The notes below the pieces were generated by a model. The model ran no database searches. It had not been told where the DNA came from and saw only the letters and a program-made list of their open reading frames with translations. A stretch of DNA of 33,900 nucleotides, from contig JAMCYO010000041.1 of the NCBI GenBank assembly GCA_023473395.1, positions 1 through 33,900 on the forward strand, read 5' to 3'. Shown here in pieces: positions 23,388-31,770 of this stretch. Position numbers and translations under genes: made by a program. Origin of the DNA: Candidatus Martarchaeota archaeon (GTDB taxonomy: Archaea > Micrarchaeota > Micrarchaeia > Micrarchaeales > Micrarchaeaceae). Position 1 is the stretch's first letter; each line of letters starts with the position of its first letter.

Positions 23388-23990
23388 ATGGAAACGTTCA
23401 ACAACCGAAAGAATGCTGATTATAATGGTGCCCAAATAACTTCCAATTCAAAAAATAACCTTTTTAACCTAAGGGAATTTGGTATAAAAAAGGAGTACCT
23501 TGTTGAACTGGTGCTTCCGTTTGCAAAAAAACTGATGGATGAAAATACAGATATAAGCAAAGGAGACCAAAATTTAGAAAAGACAATATTGGTCAAAGAC
23601 AATTCAAAGTTTAGTTATATGATAAGCTTGGTGGCAATGGCGAGCCCAAATGGGCTCATACTCCTTTACGATTCCAATAATATTGGTAAAATCAAGAGGT
23701 TCATAGGAACTTACACTATGCATTTCGACCAAGATTCGAATATAATAGGGGCAACGGAAGACAGGGAGATCGGAGACAAACACATAAACGTTTATTATGA
23801 AACAGGCTTTAGCAAGAACGGTGAGGCCGAAGCAAAGGTAAAAACCGTTCTGATAAGTGGGATAAAAGGAAAAACAGATAGCAAGTTTTTCGTAGGCAAA
23901 GAAGTGAGAGCAGAAGATATAGTGGAAGAGATAAAGCAGCCAGCAGACTTTGCCTTGGTAACGCAATTGCCAGTTGATTTAAGGGAATGA
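23388..23990 (+). CDS. Uncharacterised soluble protein, first gene of a two-gene operon
   Basis: A 200-residue protein with no signal peptide, membrane helix or motif that I recognise. The N-terminal 25 residues are Asn-rich and probably disordered. The middle (60-150) alternates strands and turns (SYMISLVAMASPNGLILLYD, then RFIGTYTMHFDQD), suggesting a beta-rich domain. The end (170-200) looks helical. The promoter is clear: TATA-like ACATTTAAATATT at about 23328-23341 and GGTG 5 nt before the ATG. It lies 24 bp before the gene at 24015, sharing an operon with a member of the LAxGxxDA family. Real gene, function unknown. Confidence 0.68.
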   Translation: METFNNRKNADYNGAQITSNSKNNLFNLREFGIKKEYLVELVLPFAKKLMDENTDISKGDQNLEKTILVKDNSKFSYMISLVAMASPNGLILLYDSNNIGKIKRFIGTYTMHFDQDSNIIGATEDREIGDKHINVYYETGFSKNGEAEAKVKTVLISGIKGKTDSKFFVGKEVRAEDIVEEIKQPADFALVTQLPVDLRE

Positions 23991-24014
23991 TTAGCACGTC
24001 TATGGTGAAGATAA

Positions 24015-24350
24015 ATGAAAACCAAAACCACCAAAGAAAATCTTGTAATGGCAAGAGTGCTTGAAGGCACCCCAAAGGCAGTTGTTGAATTCGATCAGGA
24101 TGAAGTCAAAACAATAAAATCGCTTGCTGAGGGCAGTAGCGATGCGCTTGGAGTGATAAACGAAATGCTGTTGCACTTTGGAGATAAAGATTATTTTCTG
24201 GAAGTTTCTGATGAGCTCCTTAAAAACGGTTTCTCAGGCAAAAAGCTTGTAGAACTTTATAATGACATGGAAAAGGACTTTGAGTACATATTGAGCTACA
24301 TGGAAAACGATAAAATGTCCCTTTTAAGGAGAGATTACAGTTACCAGTAA
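24015..24350 (+). CDS. Small helical protein, LAxGxxDA family (relative of the 4234 gene)
   Basis: A 111-residue soluble protein. Residues 34-96 contain LAEGSSDALGVINEML, then a helix ending in GFSGKKLVELYNDMEKDFEYIL, the same order and spacing of landmarks as residues 12-70 of the protein at 4234-4842 (LAKGNRDAYEIL ... LEIYKHGSDSKIDKF). It appears to be a single-domain version of that protein. GGTG lies 7 nt upstream of the ATG, and it follows the 23388 gene by 24 bp. The gene converges with nreA. The reading frame is well supported by operon structure; function unknown. Confidence 0.68.
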   Translation: MKTKTTKENLVMARVLEGTPKAVVEFDQDEVKTIKSLAEGSSDALGVINEMLLHFGDKDYFLEVSDELLKNGFSGKKLVELYNDMEKDFEYILSYMENDKMSLLRRDYSYQ

Positions 24351-24373
24351 TTTAAATTGGAAATTAGCCCGTA

Positions 24374-25624
24374 CTAAATGTACGAGCTTATCTTTTTCTG
24401 CATTATTATTTCGCGCAGCAGCCTGCTGTTTGCTATCCAGTTCTTTGGGCTTATCTCCATTTTTTGCGATATGAATTGTAGCATTTCAGTAGTGTCGTGG
24501 AGTATTGTGGGTTTTGTCTCCAGAGTTTCGCGAACGTGCTCTCTAACGTTCCATACTCCTACTGGCATCATATAGCCCTCATGTACTTCCCTTAATATTA
24601 AAGCCATTGCCTGCTTTTTCATGTCATTGAGCTTTTCGGTTGTAGCCAATCTTCCCGAATAGTAGCAGCCACCTATCTCTGCATATGTCTTCCTGCCCTT
24701 GTAACCTTCGTAGGAACCATATATGGAAATGCTTTTTCCATCGGCATTCCATACTGTTTTTGGATAGAAGGCTTCTATGGATTCGTATTGCCATGAACCG
24801 GGAATCAGGAATATCAGCCACCTGTTGTCTAAGGCCACGTTGTAGAAGGCATGTATCGAGTCTATGATTTCATATTCTTTTACTTCTTCGCGTATATTCT
24901 TCGATATAGTGTCATCGACGGCCGTTATGCTCCACCTTGTTGGCACGAATTTCCGCGAGTTCTTAAGCCCGAAAAGCCCTGCAGAGAGTGCCTTTTGTAT
25001 TGATGAAACTTCAAGCCCCTTATTATACAACTCCAATATTGCTGTGGACGCCTTGGCATCAGTGTCGAAATGCATTGACTCAATCTTCCTGTCGGCCTTG
25101 AAGTTGTAAAGCCTGAAATCCCTGATTTTGGCACTAGGCCCAAAAGGCTGGGCTTCGTCGAGCACTTCGGGTTTCATGAATGGCTTGCCTGCAAAACCGA
25201 GCTCCGAATCCGCCGGCTTTTCCGCCATGCCAAGGTTCTGCACTAATTCCGGAACGCCCCTCTTCTCAACGTCATGGATGTTTGCTATCTGCATTCCGCG
25301 GACAAGCTTCGAGCGCATTTCTACAACTTTTTCAATGTCAAAAGGCCTCCACCTCTCCGGCATACCCATTATCGATGTATCGCCGAATTCAGGAGGCACC
25401 ATTGGGCCGATATATACCTTTGGATAGCCGAACCTGCCTATGAATATGTCAGTAGGTGAGCTTCCAACAATCTCTGTAGATTTCAGTATGTGCATCGTTT
25501 TTGCATTGTAATAATACCTCAACAAAGCCGGATCTCGCATGTGTGCATAGGCTATCGCCGACCTTTTGACCGGAATATCCATTTCGCCTATCTCCTTTAT
25601 TGCAGAATACCTATCGAATGCCAC
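24374..25624 (-). CDS. nreA: Archaeal DNA-repair protein NreA
   Basis: A 416-residue member of the archaeal Nre family, linked to DNA repair in Haloferax and thought to act with PCNA. Diagnostic stretches are IFIGRFGYPKVYIGPMVP near the N-terminus, LFGLKNSRKFVPTRWSITAVDD in the middle, and a C-terminal region with REVHEGYMMPVGVWNVREHVR. Some NreA proteins end in a PCNA-interacting peptide; this C-terminus (MQKKISSYI) lacks an obvious QxxLxxFF match. I see no N-terminal zinc-binding cysteine cluster. The start is GTG 25624, about 12 nt downstream of the predicted transcript start from TATA-like CGATAAATATATTG, so the mRNA is nearly leaderless. Confidence 0.92.
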   Translation of the reverse strand: MAFDRYSAIKEIGEMDIPVKRSAIAYAHMRDPALLRYYYNAKTMHILKSTEIVGSSPTDIFIGRFGYPKVYIGPMVPPEFGDTSIMGMPERWRPFDIEKVVEMRSKLVRGMQIANIHDVEKRGVPELVQNLGMAEKPADSELGFAGKPFMKPEVLDEAQPFGPSAKIRDFRLYNFKADRKIESMHFDTDAKASTAILELYNKGLEVSSIQKALSAGLFGLKNSRKFVPTRWSITAVDDTISKNIREEVKEYEIIDSIHAFYNVALDNRWLIFLIPGSWQYESIEAFYPKTVWNADGKSISIYGSYEGYKGRKTYAEIGGCYYSGRLATTEKLNDMKKQAMALILREVHEGYMMPVGVWNVREHVRETLETKPTILHDTTEMLQFISQKMEISPKNWIANSRLLREIIMQKKISSYI

Positions 25625-25719
25625 GCTTTACATTTGCACTTCAATATATTTATCGCTTGGCTTTGGGCCCAAAGAAACCTTTTAAATTTAAATTGCGAAG
25701 AGTTTTTGCGGTGCATTTT

Positions 25720-26808
25720 ATGAAAAATGGACCAGATATAGATGGCAGGCTGAAAAAGGTTTTTTCAGGTTCGAAATTCGATTCCATAATAATAATGAAT
25801 ACCAAGGAAAAGGACAGCAATTTCCTGTACCTTACCGGGTTCACGAGCGGGGTTTTCGAGGACACGATTCTTCTTGCAGACAAGAAAAGGCTTATGCTGC
25901 TCACGAGCGAGCTTGAATACGATACTGCAATAGGGCAAGCGCCGCACAACATGGAAGTAAAATGCATCAAAAGTGAAAAAGACGTAAAGGAAAGCATAAA
26001 AGACTTTGTCGGTAGCGGAAATGTTGGCTTGAACTACGGATTCATACCGTACAGTTACGCTGAAATGCTTAAGAAAAACATTGGGGAAAGCAAAATTATC
26101 GACGCCGAAACCAAACTGGCAGAAGCCAGGGAAATAAAGGATATATTCGAAATAGAGTCGATGAAAAAGGCGGTAGAGATAACAAAAAGGTCTTTGACTG
26201 AAATAAGCGATTATTTCAAGAAGGGGATAACTGAAAAACAGCTTAGAGCCAGATTTGAATTCATTTTAGGGGAAAACGGCGGGGAAGGTTTGGCCTTTGA
26301 AAGCATTGTTTCGTTCGGCGCGAATGCGGCCCTGCCTCACCATACCCCTGACGACACGAAACTCAAGGAAAACGAGTTTGTGCTGCTTGACGTTGGGGCC
26401 AGGTACAGGAACTACTGCGCAGACATGACCAGGACTTTTATATACGCACCAGACAAGAAAACCATGAAGTACAAGCGCATGGAGGCTATAATAGATACTG
26501 TTAAGGAGGCGCAAAAGATAGGATTGTCACGCATAAAGGACGGAGCTGACGGAAGCGCTGCGCATATGGAAGTCGCAGATTTCATAAACAAAGCAAAAGG
26601 TGGAATTTACAAAGGGCGCTTCATACACTCTTTGGGCCACCAGATAGGAATAGACGTCCATGATGGAGTAGGGCTTACCACAATCAGCAAGAAGCTGCGT
26701 TCTGGAATGGTGGTTAGCGACGAACCGGGCATATATATAACAGGTTTCGGCGGGGCGCGTTTCGAGGACGATGTGCTAGTCGGAAAAGGGCATTCCAAAT
26801 TCCTATGA
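25720..26808 (+). CDS. pepQ: Xaa-Pro aminopeptidase/dipeptidase (M24 family)
   Basis: A 362-residue 'pita-bread' metallopeptidase that cleaves the bond before proline. Residues 1-130 are the creatinase-like N-terminal domain; 145-362 are catalytic. All five metal ligands are present: D224 (LLDVGARYR), D235 (YCADMTRTF), H307 (SLGHQIGIDVHDG), E335 (VSDEPGIYI) and E349 (ARFEDDVLV). The start ATG 25720 follows a TATA element (TTTTAAATTTAAATT at about 25679-25693), so the longer open frame beginning at 25600 lies upstream of the promoter and is not used. It is divergent from nreA and converges with gatE with 10 bp between. Soluble, probably cytosolic peptide turnover. Confidence 0.93.
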   Translation: MKNGPDIDGRLKKVFSGSKFDSIIIMNTKEKDSNFLYLTGFTSGVFEDTILLADKKRLMLLTSELEYDTAIGQAPHNMEVKCIKSEKDVKESIKDFVGSGNVGLNYGFIPYSYAEMLKKNIGESKIIDAETKLAEAREIKDIFEIESMKKAVEITKRSLTEISDYFKKGITEKQLRARFEFILGENGGEGLAFESIVSFGANAALPHHTPDDTKLKENEFVLLDVGARYRNYCADMTRTFIYAPDKKTMKYKRMEAIIDTVKEAQKIGLSRIKDGADGSAAHMEVADFINKAKGGIYKGRFIHSLGHQIGIDVHDGVGLTTISKKLRSGMVVSDEPGIYITGFGGARFEDDVLVGKGHSKFL

Positions 26809-26818
26809 ATCCAAAGGC

Positions 26819-28690
26819 TCAACGCTTTGCTTTTTTCAGCACTTCATTAAGCTCTTGGCCGTCTACGTTCAGCCTGTACTTCGACATGAATGACTTTATA
26901 AAAGTAGCGTCGTTGCCTTTGGAAGAAGCCAATTCCTTCGAAACGAGTTGCTCCAGTTCCTTTCCGCTTATGCGGTAAAGCGAGTTCTTTTCCGCGAGGT
27001 CCGTTATGCTTGAAGAGCCGTCTTTGGCCGCTACCCTTATTAGGGATTCGACAGCCTGTTTGGTTATCTGCCTTGAATTGAAAAGCGAGAATATCTCTTC
27101 CATGCGTTTCGGCTCTATGCTTTCCACATCGACGCCGTCGCGCTGCATCTCCCTAAATTTCTGCAGCAACATGTTAGCAATGAAGGGCTTGTCAGCATCC
27201 TTCATTGAGGAGAGTTCCTTGTACAGCGGCAACATTGGCGAGAGCATCATCCTTTCGGCCATGTCTTCCGACCCTAGTTCGGCCTTGAGCCTTTCCCTTT
27301 CCTTGGAAACGCTTATGGCGTTTTCCTTTCCGTATTTCAGCATTTCCGAAGTAACTTTTATCGGCCTTGTGTCGGTTTCCGGGTACATTCTAGAACCTCC
27401 CGGAAGAGGCCTCATGAACCTAGTGGTGTATAGGTCCCTATCCGCGACCGCCCGTGTTTCAGGGGGCACTTGTTCCATTGCAAGGCTTGCCCTTTCCATT
27501 GCGAGTTCTATCGCTTTTGCCACAGTATTTCTGCTTCCTGCTATAAGTATGAATGAGTCCTTATCGGTTGTGCCAAGCTCCTCTTTTATTTTTAAAACCT
27601 CCCCTTCCGAAATCTTGTATTTTTGCATTTCCTCGTCGCTGTGTATTATGCCTTTGACGCCTGCCATTTTTGCATAGTCGCTTATCTCTGTCCCTAGCCT
27701 CCTGTTTGGGTTGACTTCCATCCCTATTACGCCAGAGAAATTAGAAAGCTTGAATCCCATTACGCAACCGCCAGCAGATAATGCGCTTGATATGAGCTTA
27801 GATTCTGTCGAAGCGAATATTTCTGTAAGGTCCTTTGCGCCCCGGCTGACTTTTGCACCCCTTGATTTCAAAAGCTTTATTATTTCTATTAGCTTTTGCT
27901 GCCTCTTTACCTCGTTTTCTATATACTTGTCCATGTCGTAGAGTTCTTGAAGCCCTTTTATCTCTATCCTTGAACCTCCTTTTATCGAGACATTTACGTC
28001 CTGCCTTATCGAGCCTATTCCCCTTTGTACAAGGCCAGTAAGCCTCAACAGCGTGCCTATGTACAACGCTACATCCTTTGCATCGGCAGGGCTTTTTATG
28101 TACGGAAACGTGTCTATTTCTATCAGCGGTATGCCAATCCTTGAGGTATCATACTTTGTCGATAGTTCGGAATTGGATATTATGCCGGCGCTTTCCTCTT
28201 CTAGGAACATAGAGGGAATGAGAATATCGTTTCCATTTACATTTATGTTTCCATTGAGGCCGATAAGGGTGCTCCTTTGGAAGGCGCTAGGGTTGCTACC
28301 GTCGACTACCTCCTTCCTCATGGGCTCAAATTCTGCAGTCACTTTCATTTTCATCGATGCAGCAAGTAATAGGGCTATGTTGAGCGCCTGCCTGTTCATC
28401 TCATGCGGGGGCTCTTCATCTATATCGACAAGGCACGCATGCCCCTCGCTTATCACATACTTGAAGCTCCTGTCCTTCAGCTCTTCGAATTTCGCCGACC
28501 TGTCTATTTCCCCGAGCTCCCCTGCGACAGCACGCTGCTTCCTCGTAAGCTCAACCCCCGAAGTCTGCTCCTCGAGTTTTGCGCTGCAGCTGCAGAAAAG
28601 CTTCTCCACGGTTGCGAGCCTTTGGTGTATCTCCAACCCGCACATGAAACCCAGGCTTTTGTAATATTCGTAATCATTGTCTTTTTGCAT
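26819..28690 (-). CDS. gatE: Glutamyl-tRNA(Gln) amidotransferase subunit E
   Basis: A 623-residue tRNA-binding and kinase subunit of the archaeal GatDE complex, which converts Glu-tRNA(Gln) to Gln-tRNA(Gln). The N-terminal LGFMCGLEIHQRL and FCSCSA segments, the middle DVNVSIKGGSRIEIKGLQ motif and TRFMRPLPGGSRMYPETD are characteristic, and an AspRS-like GAD insertion lies between (around MGFKLSNFSGVIGMEVNPNR). A helical tail and YqeY-like domain close the protein. I place the start at ATG 28690, because AGGTG sits 6 nt upstream; GTG 28699 is in frame but covers that signal. The gene overlaps the upstream membrane-protein gene by 17 bp, in operon with gatD. Confidence 0.96.
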   Translation of the reverse strand: MQKDNDYEYYKSLGFMCGLEIHQRLATVEKLFCSCSAKLEEQTSGVELTRKQRAVAGELGEIDRSAKFEELKDRSFKYVISEGHACLVDIDEEPPHEMNRQALNIALLLAASMKMKVTAEFEPMRKEVVDGSNPSAFQRSTLIGLNGNINVNGNDILIPSMFLEEESAGIISNSELSTKYDTSRIGIPLIEIDTFPYIKSPADAKDVALYIGTLLRLTGLVQRGIGSIRQDVNVSIKGGSRIEIKGLQELYDMDKYIENEVKRQQKLIEIIKLLKSRGAKVSRGAKDLTEIFASTESKLISSALSAGGCVMGFKLSNFSGVIGMEVNPNRRLGTEISDYAKMAGVKGIIHSDEEMQKYKISEGEVLKIKEELGTTDKDSFILIAGSRNTVAKAIELAMERASLAMEQVPPETRAVADRDLYTTRFMRPLPGGSRMYPETDTRPIKVTSEMLKYGKENAISVSKERERLKAELGSEDMAERMMLSPMLPLYKELSSMKDADKPFIANMLLQKFREMQRDGVDVESIEPKRMEEIFSLFNSRQITKQAVESLIRVAAKDGSSSITDLAEKNSLYRISGKELEQLVSKELASSKGNDATFIKSFMSKYRLNVDGQELNEVLKKAKR

Positions 28691-29045
28691 TCTTAGCACC
28701 TGCTGCCGCGGCTTCGGCCCTTCTTGAAGAATTCATATGCACCCCAAGAATAGCCACCTTATAGCCTATGTTTGCTAGAAGGAAAAGCAGTATTATTTCT
28801 ATTATGTAAAGGAAGTCCTGATTTGACGGAAGGTGCTGCCCTATGGCTTCGCTTACCGCAGAAGATATTGCCTGTACGGTTGCATTGTTCTGCGAAGCGG
28901 AAACCGCAACTTGGGGCGATGCAGCCTGCGCTTTTATGCTGTCGTACAATCCGTAACCGAAATATAGGGTCACGAGCAGAATGGCTAGGCCCAATATAAA
29001 TACGGCATAACCCAAAGCTTTTTCAGATTGCATTCCATCACTCAC
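28674..29045 (-). CDS. Small two-TM protein embedded between gatD and gatE
   Basis: A 123-residue membrane protein with helices at about 13-35 and 78-102 and a Ser/Ala/Gln-rich loop between them. The C-terminal 20 residues are Ala/Arg/Lys rich (SRRAEAAAAGAKNAKRQ) and probably cytoplasmic. The GTG start overlaps the gatD stop by 4 bp (GTGA), and the 3' end overlaps gatE by 17 bp, so expression must be tied to the amidotransferase. ATG 29033 is an alternative start. I recognise no family. A membrane protein is not a known part of GatDE, so it is either a hitchhiker or an accessory factor. Confidence 0.78.
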   Translation of the reverse strand: MSDGMQSEKALGYAVFILGLAILLVTLYFGYGLYDSIKAQAASPQVAVSASQNNATVQAISSAVSEAIGQHLPSNQDFLYIIEIILLFLLANIGYKVAILGVHMNSSRRAEAAAAGAKNAKRQ

Positions 29046-30226
29046 TCCAAAAATTCCTCGTATAGGCTCCTGTCCTTCAGCTCGCCCGCAACATTCTTAG
29101 AAAGCATCCTTTTTGCGTCTGCCGATTTGAAGTTTCCAAGTAGCCAGCCCAATTTGACGTATGCAGTTTCGGGCAGCATATCCTCGCAGTATACAACCCC
29201 TGAACCGCTCAAGAGCCTGAGATTCCTGTAGACATTAGGGTTGACCCTTCCGTATAGGCATTGGGAGGTCATGCCAACTATTACGCCCTTTTCAACCGCT
29301 TTTTTTATCTCCGGAAGCCATGAATAACCCTCGTGTTCGGTAGATACGGGCGTATGGCCCAGCCCGGTGCCTTCTATTATTATGCCCTTGTAGCCTTTCT
29401 CAGCGTAATGGCTTATTATTTCCGGATCCGAATTTGGGTAAGCTTTAATCAGCGCCACTTTTTTATCGAAGCCGGTTTTTAGCGCTGCCTGCTTTTCTCC
29501 ATTTAGCTTTCTGTAGTTTGATTTGCCGTATTTTATTTCTCCCTTGTACGAGACTGTAGCTATATATTCCGAATTTATGGGCCTGAAAGCATCCCTTCTT
29601 GAGGTGTGCATCTTCCTTGCCCTTGTTCCAAGTATAAAACCGCATTCGTCATCGGACGAATTTTTATGCATGCAGATTCCCACTTCCGCTATGTCTGACT
29701 TTGCCGCGAGCACAACAGAGCAATAAAGGTTCATGAACGCGTCGGAAGAACCCCTGTCGCTGCTCCTCTGCGCTCCGGTCAGCACAACAGGCATTCCAAT
29801 CCCGTTCAGCATGAATGAGAGCGCAGCAGAAGCATAATGCATAGTGTCGGTGCCTATTGTCACGACAACGCCCCTAAATCCCTCCTTGCGCGCTTCGGCT
29901 ACGCGCTCCGCTATTTTCTGCCATTCATGGTATGACATGTCCTCGCTCGATATGCTGAACAATGGCTCCACTTCAATGTCTGCAATGCCAGCGAGTTCAG
30001 GCACTTCATAGAGCAGCTCCTCGGGCTTGAGCAGCATGTAGACCCCGCCGGTTTTGTAGTCGAGCTTGCTCCCTATCGTGCCTCCTGTGTAGATAAGCTT
30101 TACCTTGGGCAGCGACTTTGTTTTTGGCAGCTCAGCCTTTGGAAATTCGTGTGATGGAACGCCCTTGCCCAGCTTTGTTATTTTTGAGCCTTCAAAAGAT
30201 ATGCCTATGTTGTAGCCGTTCTTCAT
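29042..30226 (-). CDS. gatD: Glutamyl-tRNA(Gln) amidotransferase subunit D, main part (frameshifted)
   Basis: The asparaginase-like subunit that releases ammonia from glutamine or asparagine for GatE. The catalytic threonines occur in KLIYTGGTIGSKLDY and VVTIGTDTMHYAS, and the LTGAQRSSDRGSSDA segment is typical. This 394-residue frame starts at an internal Met; family members are about 420-440 residues with an N-terminal SH3-like domain. That domain is found just upstream (30243-30407) but out of frame because of the 34-bp duplication at 30227-30294. Removing one copy gives a 443-residue intact GatD. The stop overlaps the next gene by 4 bp. Confidence 0.94.
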   Translation of the reverse strand: MKNGYNIGISFEGSKITKLGKGVPSHEFPKAELPKTKSLPKVKLIYTGGTIGSKLDYKTGGVYMLLKPEELLYEVPELAGIADIEVEPLFSISSEDMSYHEWQKIAERVAEARKEGFRGVVVTIGTDTMHYASAALSFMLNGIGMPVVLTGAQRSSDRGSSDAFMNLYCSVVLAAKSDIAEVGICMHKNSSDDECGFILGTRARKMHTSRRDAFRPINSEYIATVSYKGEIKYGKSNYRKLNGEKQAALKTGFDKKVALIKAYPNSDPEIISHYAEKGYKGIIIEGTGLGHTPVSTEHEGYSWLPEIKKAVEKGVIVGMTSQCLYGRVNPNVYRNLRLLSGSGVVYCEDMLPETAYVKLGWLLGNFKSADAKRMLSKNVAGELKDRSLYEEFLE

Positions 30227-30294
30227 TTTCAGTATTATTATATCATCGGAATTTGCTTCGTTTCAGTATTATTATATCATCGGAATTTGCTTCG
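30227..30294. repeat. 34-bp perfect tandem duplication inside gatD
   Basis: Two identical 34-bp units (30227-30260 and 30261-30294; begins TTTCAGTATTATTATATC, ends GCTTCG). 34 is not divisible by three, so the GatD frame is broken; removal of one unit restores it. Confidence 0.97.
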
Positions 30295-30407
30295 GTGCTC
30301 GGCATGAGCTCTCCCTCCTCGCTTATGCCTTCGGCTTCGACTTTTATCATGTCGCCAAATGAAATCCCGTTTGATTTGAAGAATTCTTCTATTTTTTTGC
30401 TGTACAT
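30243..30407 (-). CDS. gatD: GatD N-terminal fragment (frameshifted)
   Basis: A 54-codon frame from ATG 30407. Residues 1-49 form the start of the GatD N-terminal domain (FGDMIKVEAEGISEEGELMP, then SDDIIILK), which in intact GatD proteins is directly followed by 'NGYNIGI'. The last five residues are out of frame. Excising one 34-bp copy joins residue 49 to the Met-Lys-Asn-Gly-Tyr at 30226. A short TAAGGA precedes the ATG, 16 bp after the stop of the upstream gene, so it is the true gatD start in an operon with the methylthiotransferase. Confidence 0.85.
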   Translation of the reverse strand: MYSKKIEEFFKSNGISFGDMIKVEAEGISEEGELMPSTEANSDDIIILKRSKFR

Positions 30408-30423
30408 TCCTTATTACCAGTGT

Positions 30424-31704
30424 TCAGGCACCAAGCCTTGCATACAATGCATTGGATGTTGAATTATAAATTATTACCTTGGCCCTTGAGCCGATTGCCG
30501 GGATTTCGGAATCGCGCTTCGGGACAACTACCTGCCGATATGAATCGCTTCTCCCGTTTACGGAAGCGTTGTTTTCCTCTGTGAATAATACTTGCATAGT
30601 TTCGCCTACCTTTTTTGCGTTGTTTTCCGCTTGCAAAGCCCTGACAATCCTCGAAAGCTCAGAGCTCCTTTCATTTATGGTCTCGTTAGGAAGCTGCTTC
30701 ATCCTCGAAGCCGAAGCGTGGGGCCTCCTTGCGAACTTTGATATGTTTGTTACGTCGGGGCGGAATTCATTTATGGCATTTATAGTTGCCTCGAAATCAG
30801 AATCTGTTTCATTGGGGTAACCCACTATTATGTCTGTTTCTATGGTTATGCCCTTTACCCTTGACCTTATCTCGCGCGCCATTTCCAGATATTTTTCCAC
30901 GGTGTATGCCCTCCTCATCGATTCCAGCACGGAATCGCTTCCCGATTGCAGCGGCAGGTGCAGGAACTTGTACGCGTGCTCGCTCTGCAAGGCTTCTATG
31001 AGCTCGCCCATGTACTTATGGAGGTGTTCCGGATTGAGCATGCCGACCCTTATCCTGTAGTCCCCATCAATCGCGCAAGCCTTCTTCAAAAGCTCCGCTA
31101 TGTTCGTTCCTTTGTCTATGCCATAAGCGCCTGTGTCCTGGGCCGTAAGCTCTATCTCCTTTGAGCCGTTCCTTATGCTGTAAGCAATGGCGTTGAGTAT
31201 GCCCTGCTCGGAAAAGCTGTTGAGCGAACCCCTTGCGAACTTTGTCTCGCAGAACGAGCACGAGCTCAGGCAGCCGTCGCTGAGCGGTATTTTAGCTATG
31301 ACAGAGCCCTTCGGGTTGTAGAACCCTATCCTGTCGGATTTCCGCTTCTCCAGCATTGCAACCCTGCTGCCGGAAACGGTATTCCTGGCTATCGATGGCA
31401 TTGAAGCTATGTTCTGGGTCGTCGCTATGCTGGCGCTTGGAGCGAATTTTTCTATTATGTCGCTGTTTGCGCCTGCCATGCACCCTGTAACGAGCAGCTT
31501 TTTGCCCTTCCTTTCAAGGTTGGCGAGCCTGTATGTTATCCTGTTCTGCGTTGCGCCCTTGACTGTGCAGGTATTCATTATTATTATATCGGCTTCTTCC
31601 GCAGAACCGCATGTCTCTATGCCATCCTTTTGCAGGGCATTGGCAATAAGCTCGCTGTCGGCCTGGTTGAAAGTGCATCCGTACGTCTCTATGAAAGCCT
31701 TCAA
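30424..31704 (-). CDS. mtaB: tRNA t6A37 methylthiotransferase (archaeal MtaB/CDKAL1 type)
   Basis: A 426-residue radical-SAM enzyme that adds a methylthio group to t6A at position 37 of ANN-decoding tRNAs. The N-terminal domain has three cluster cysteines (C10 in ETYGCTFNQAD, C46 in MNTCTVK, C75 in VTGCMAG). The radical-SAM motif is C145-x3-C149-x2-C152 in DGCLSSCSFCETKFARG. The C-terminal 60 residues are a TRAM domain. I start it at TTG 31704: GGTG lies 5 nt upstream, homology begins there, and the TATA box at about 31731-31742 lies downstream of the longer in-frame ATG at 31794. It heads the operon mtaB-gatD-membrane protein-gatE. Confidence 0.93.
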   Translation of the reverse strand: MKAFIETYGCTFNQADSELIANALQKDGIETCGSAEEADIIIMNTCTVKGATQNRITYRLANLERKGKKLLVTGCMAGANSDIIEKFAPSASIATTQNIASMPSIARNTVSGSRVAMLEKRKSDRIGFYNPKGSVIAKIPLSDGCLSSCSFCETKFARGSLNSFSEQGILNAIAYSIRNGSKEIELTAQDTGAYGIDKGTNIAELLKKACAIDGDYRIRVGMLNPEHLHKYMGELIEALQSEHAYKFLHLPLQSGSDSVLESMRRAYTVEKYLEMAREIRSRVKGITIETDIIVGYPNETDSDFEATINAINEFRPDVTNISKFARRPHASASRMKQLPNETINERSSELSRIVRALQAENNAKKVGETMQVLFTEENNASVNGRSDSYRQVVVPKRDSEIPAIGSRAKVIIYNSTSNALYARLGA

Positions 31705-31730
31705 AAGAGCACCTGACAGATTTAACCCTT

Positions 31731-31742
31731 TAAAATATAAAA
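31731..31742 (-). promoter_or_regulatory. TATA box of the mtaB-gatD-gatE operon
   Basis: ATTTTATATTTTA on the minus strand, about 27-38 bp upstream of TTG 31704, the start with the GGTG signal. It decides against the ATG at 31794. Confidence 0.5.
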
Positions 31743-31770
31743 TCCTTAGGTATCCAAAAGCCCCAAACAT

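Noticed and set aside
25600-25719. N-terminal extension of the Xaa-Pro peptidase from 25600.
   Set aside because: It overlaps the divergent nreA start and both promoters; homology begins at the ATG at 25720.
27006-28664. Long open frames on the strand opposite gatE.
   Set aside because: They are antisense to a well-conserved gene, lack homology and start signals, and reflect codon bias.
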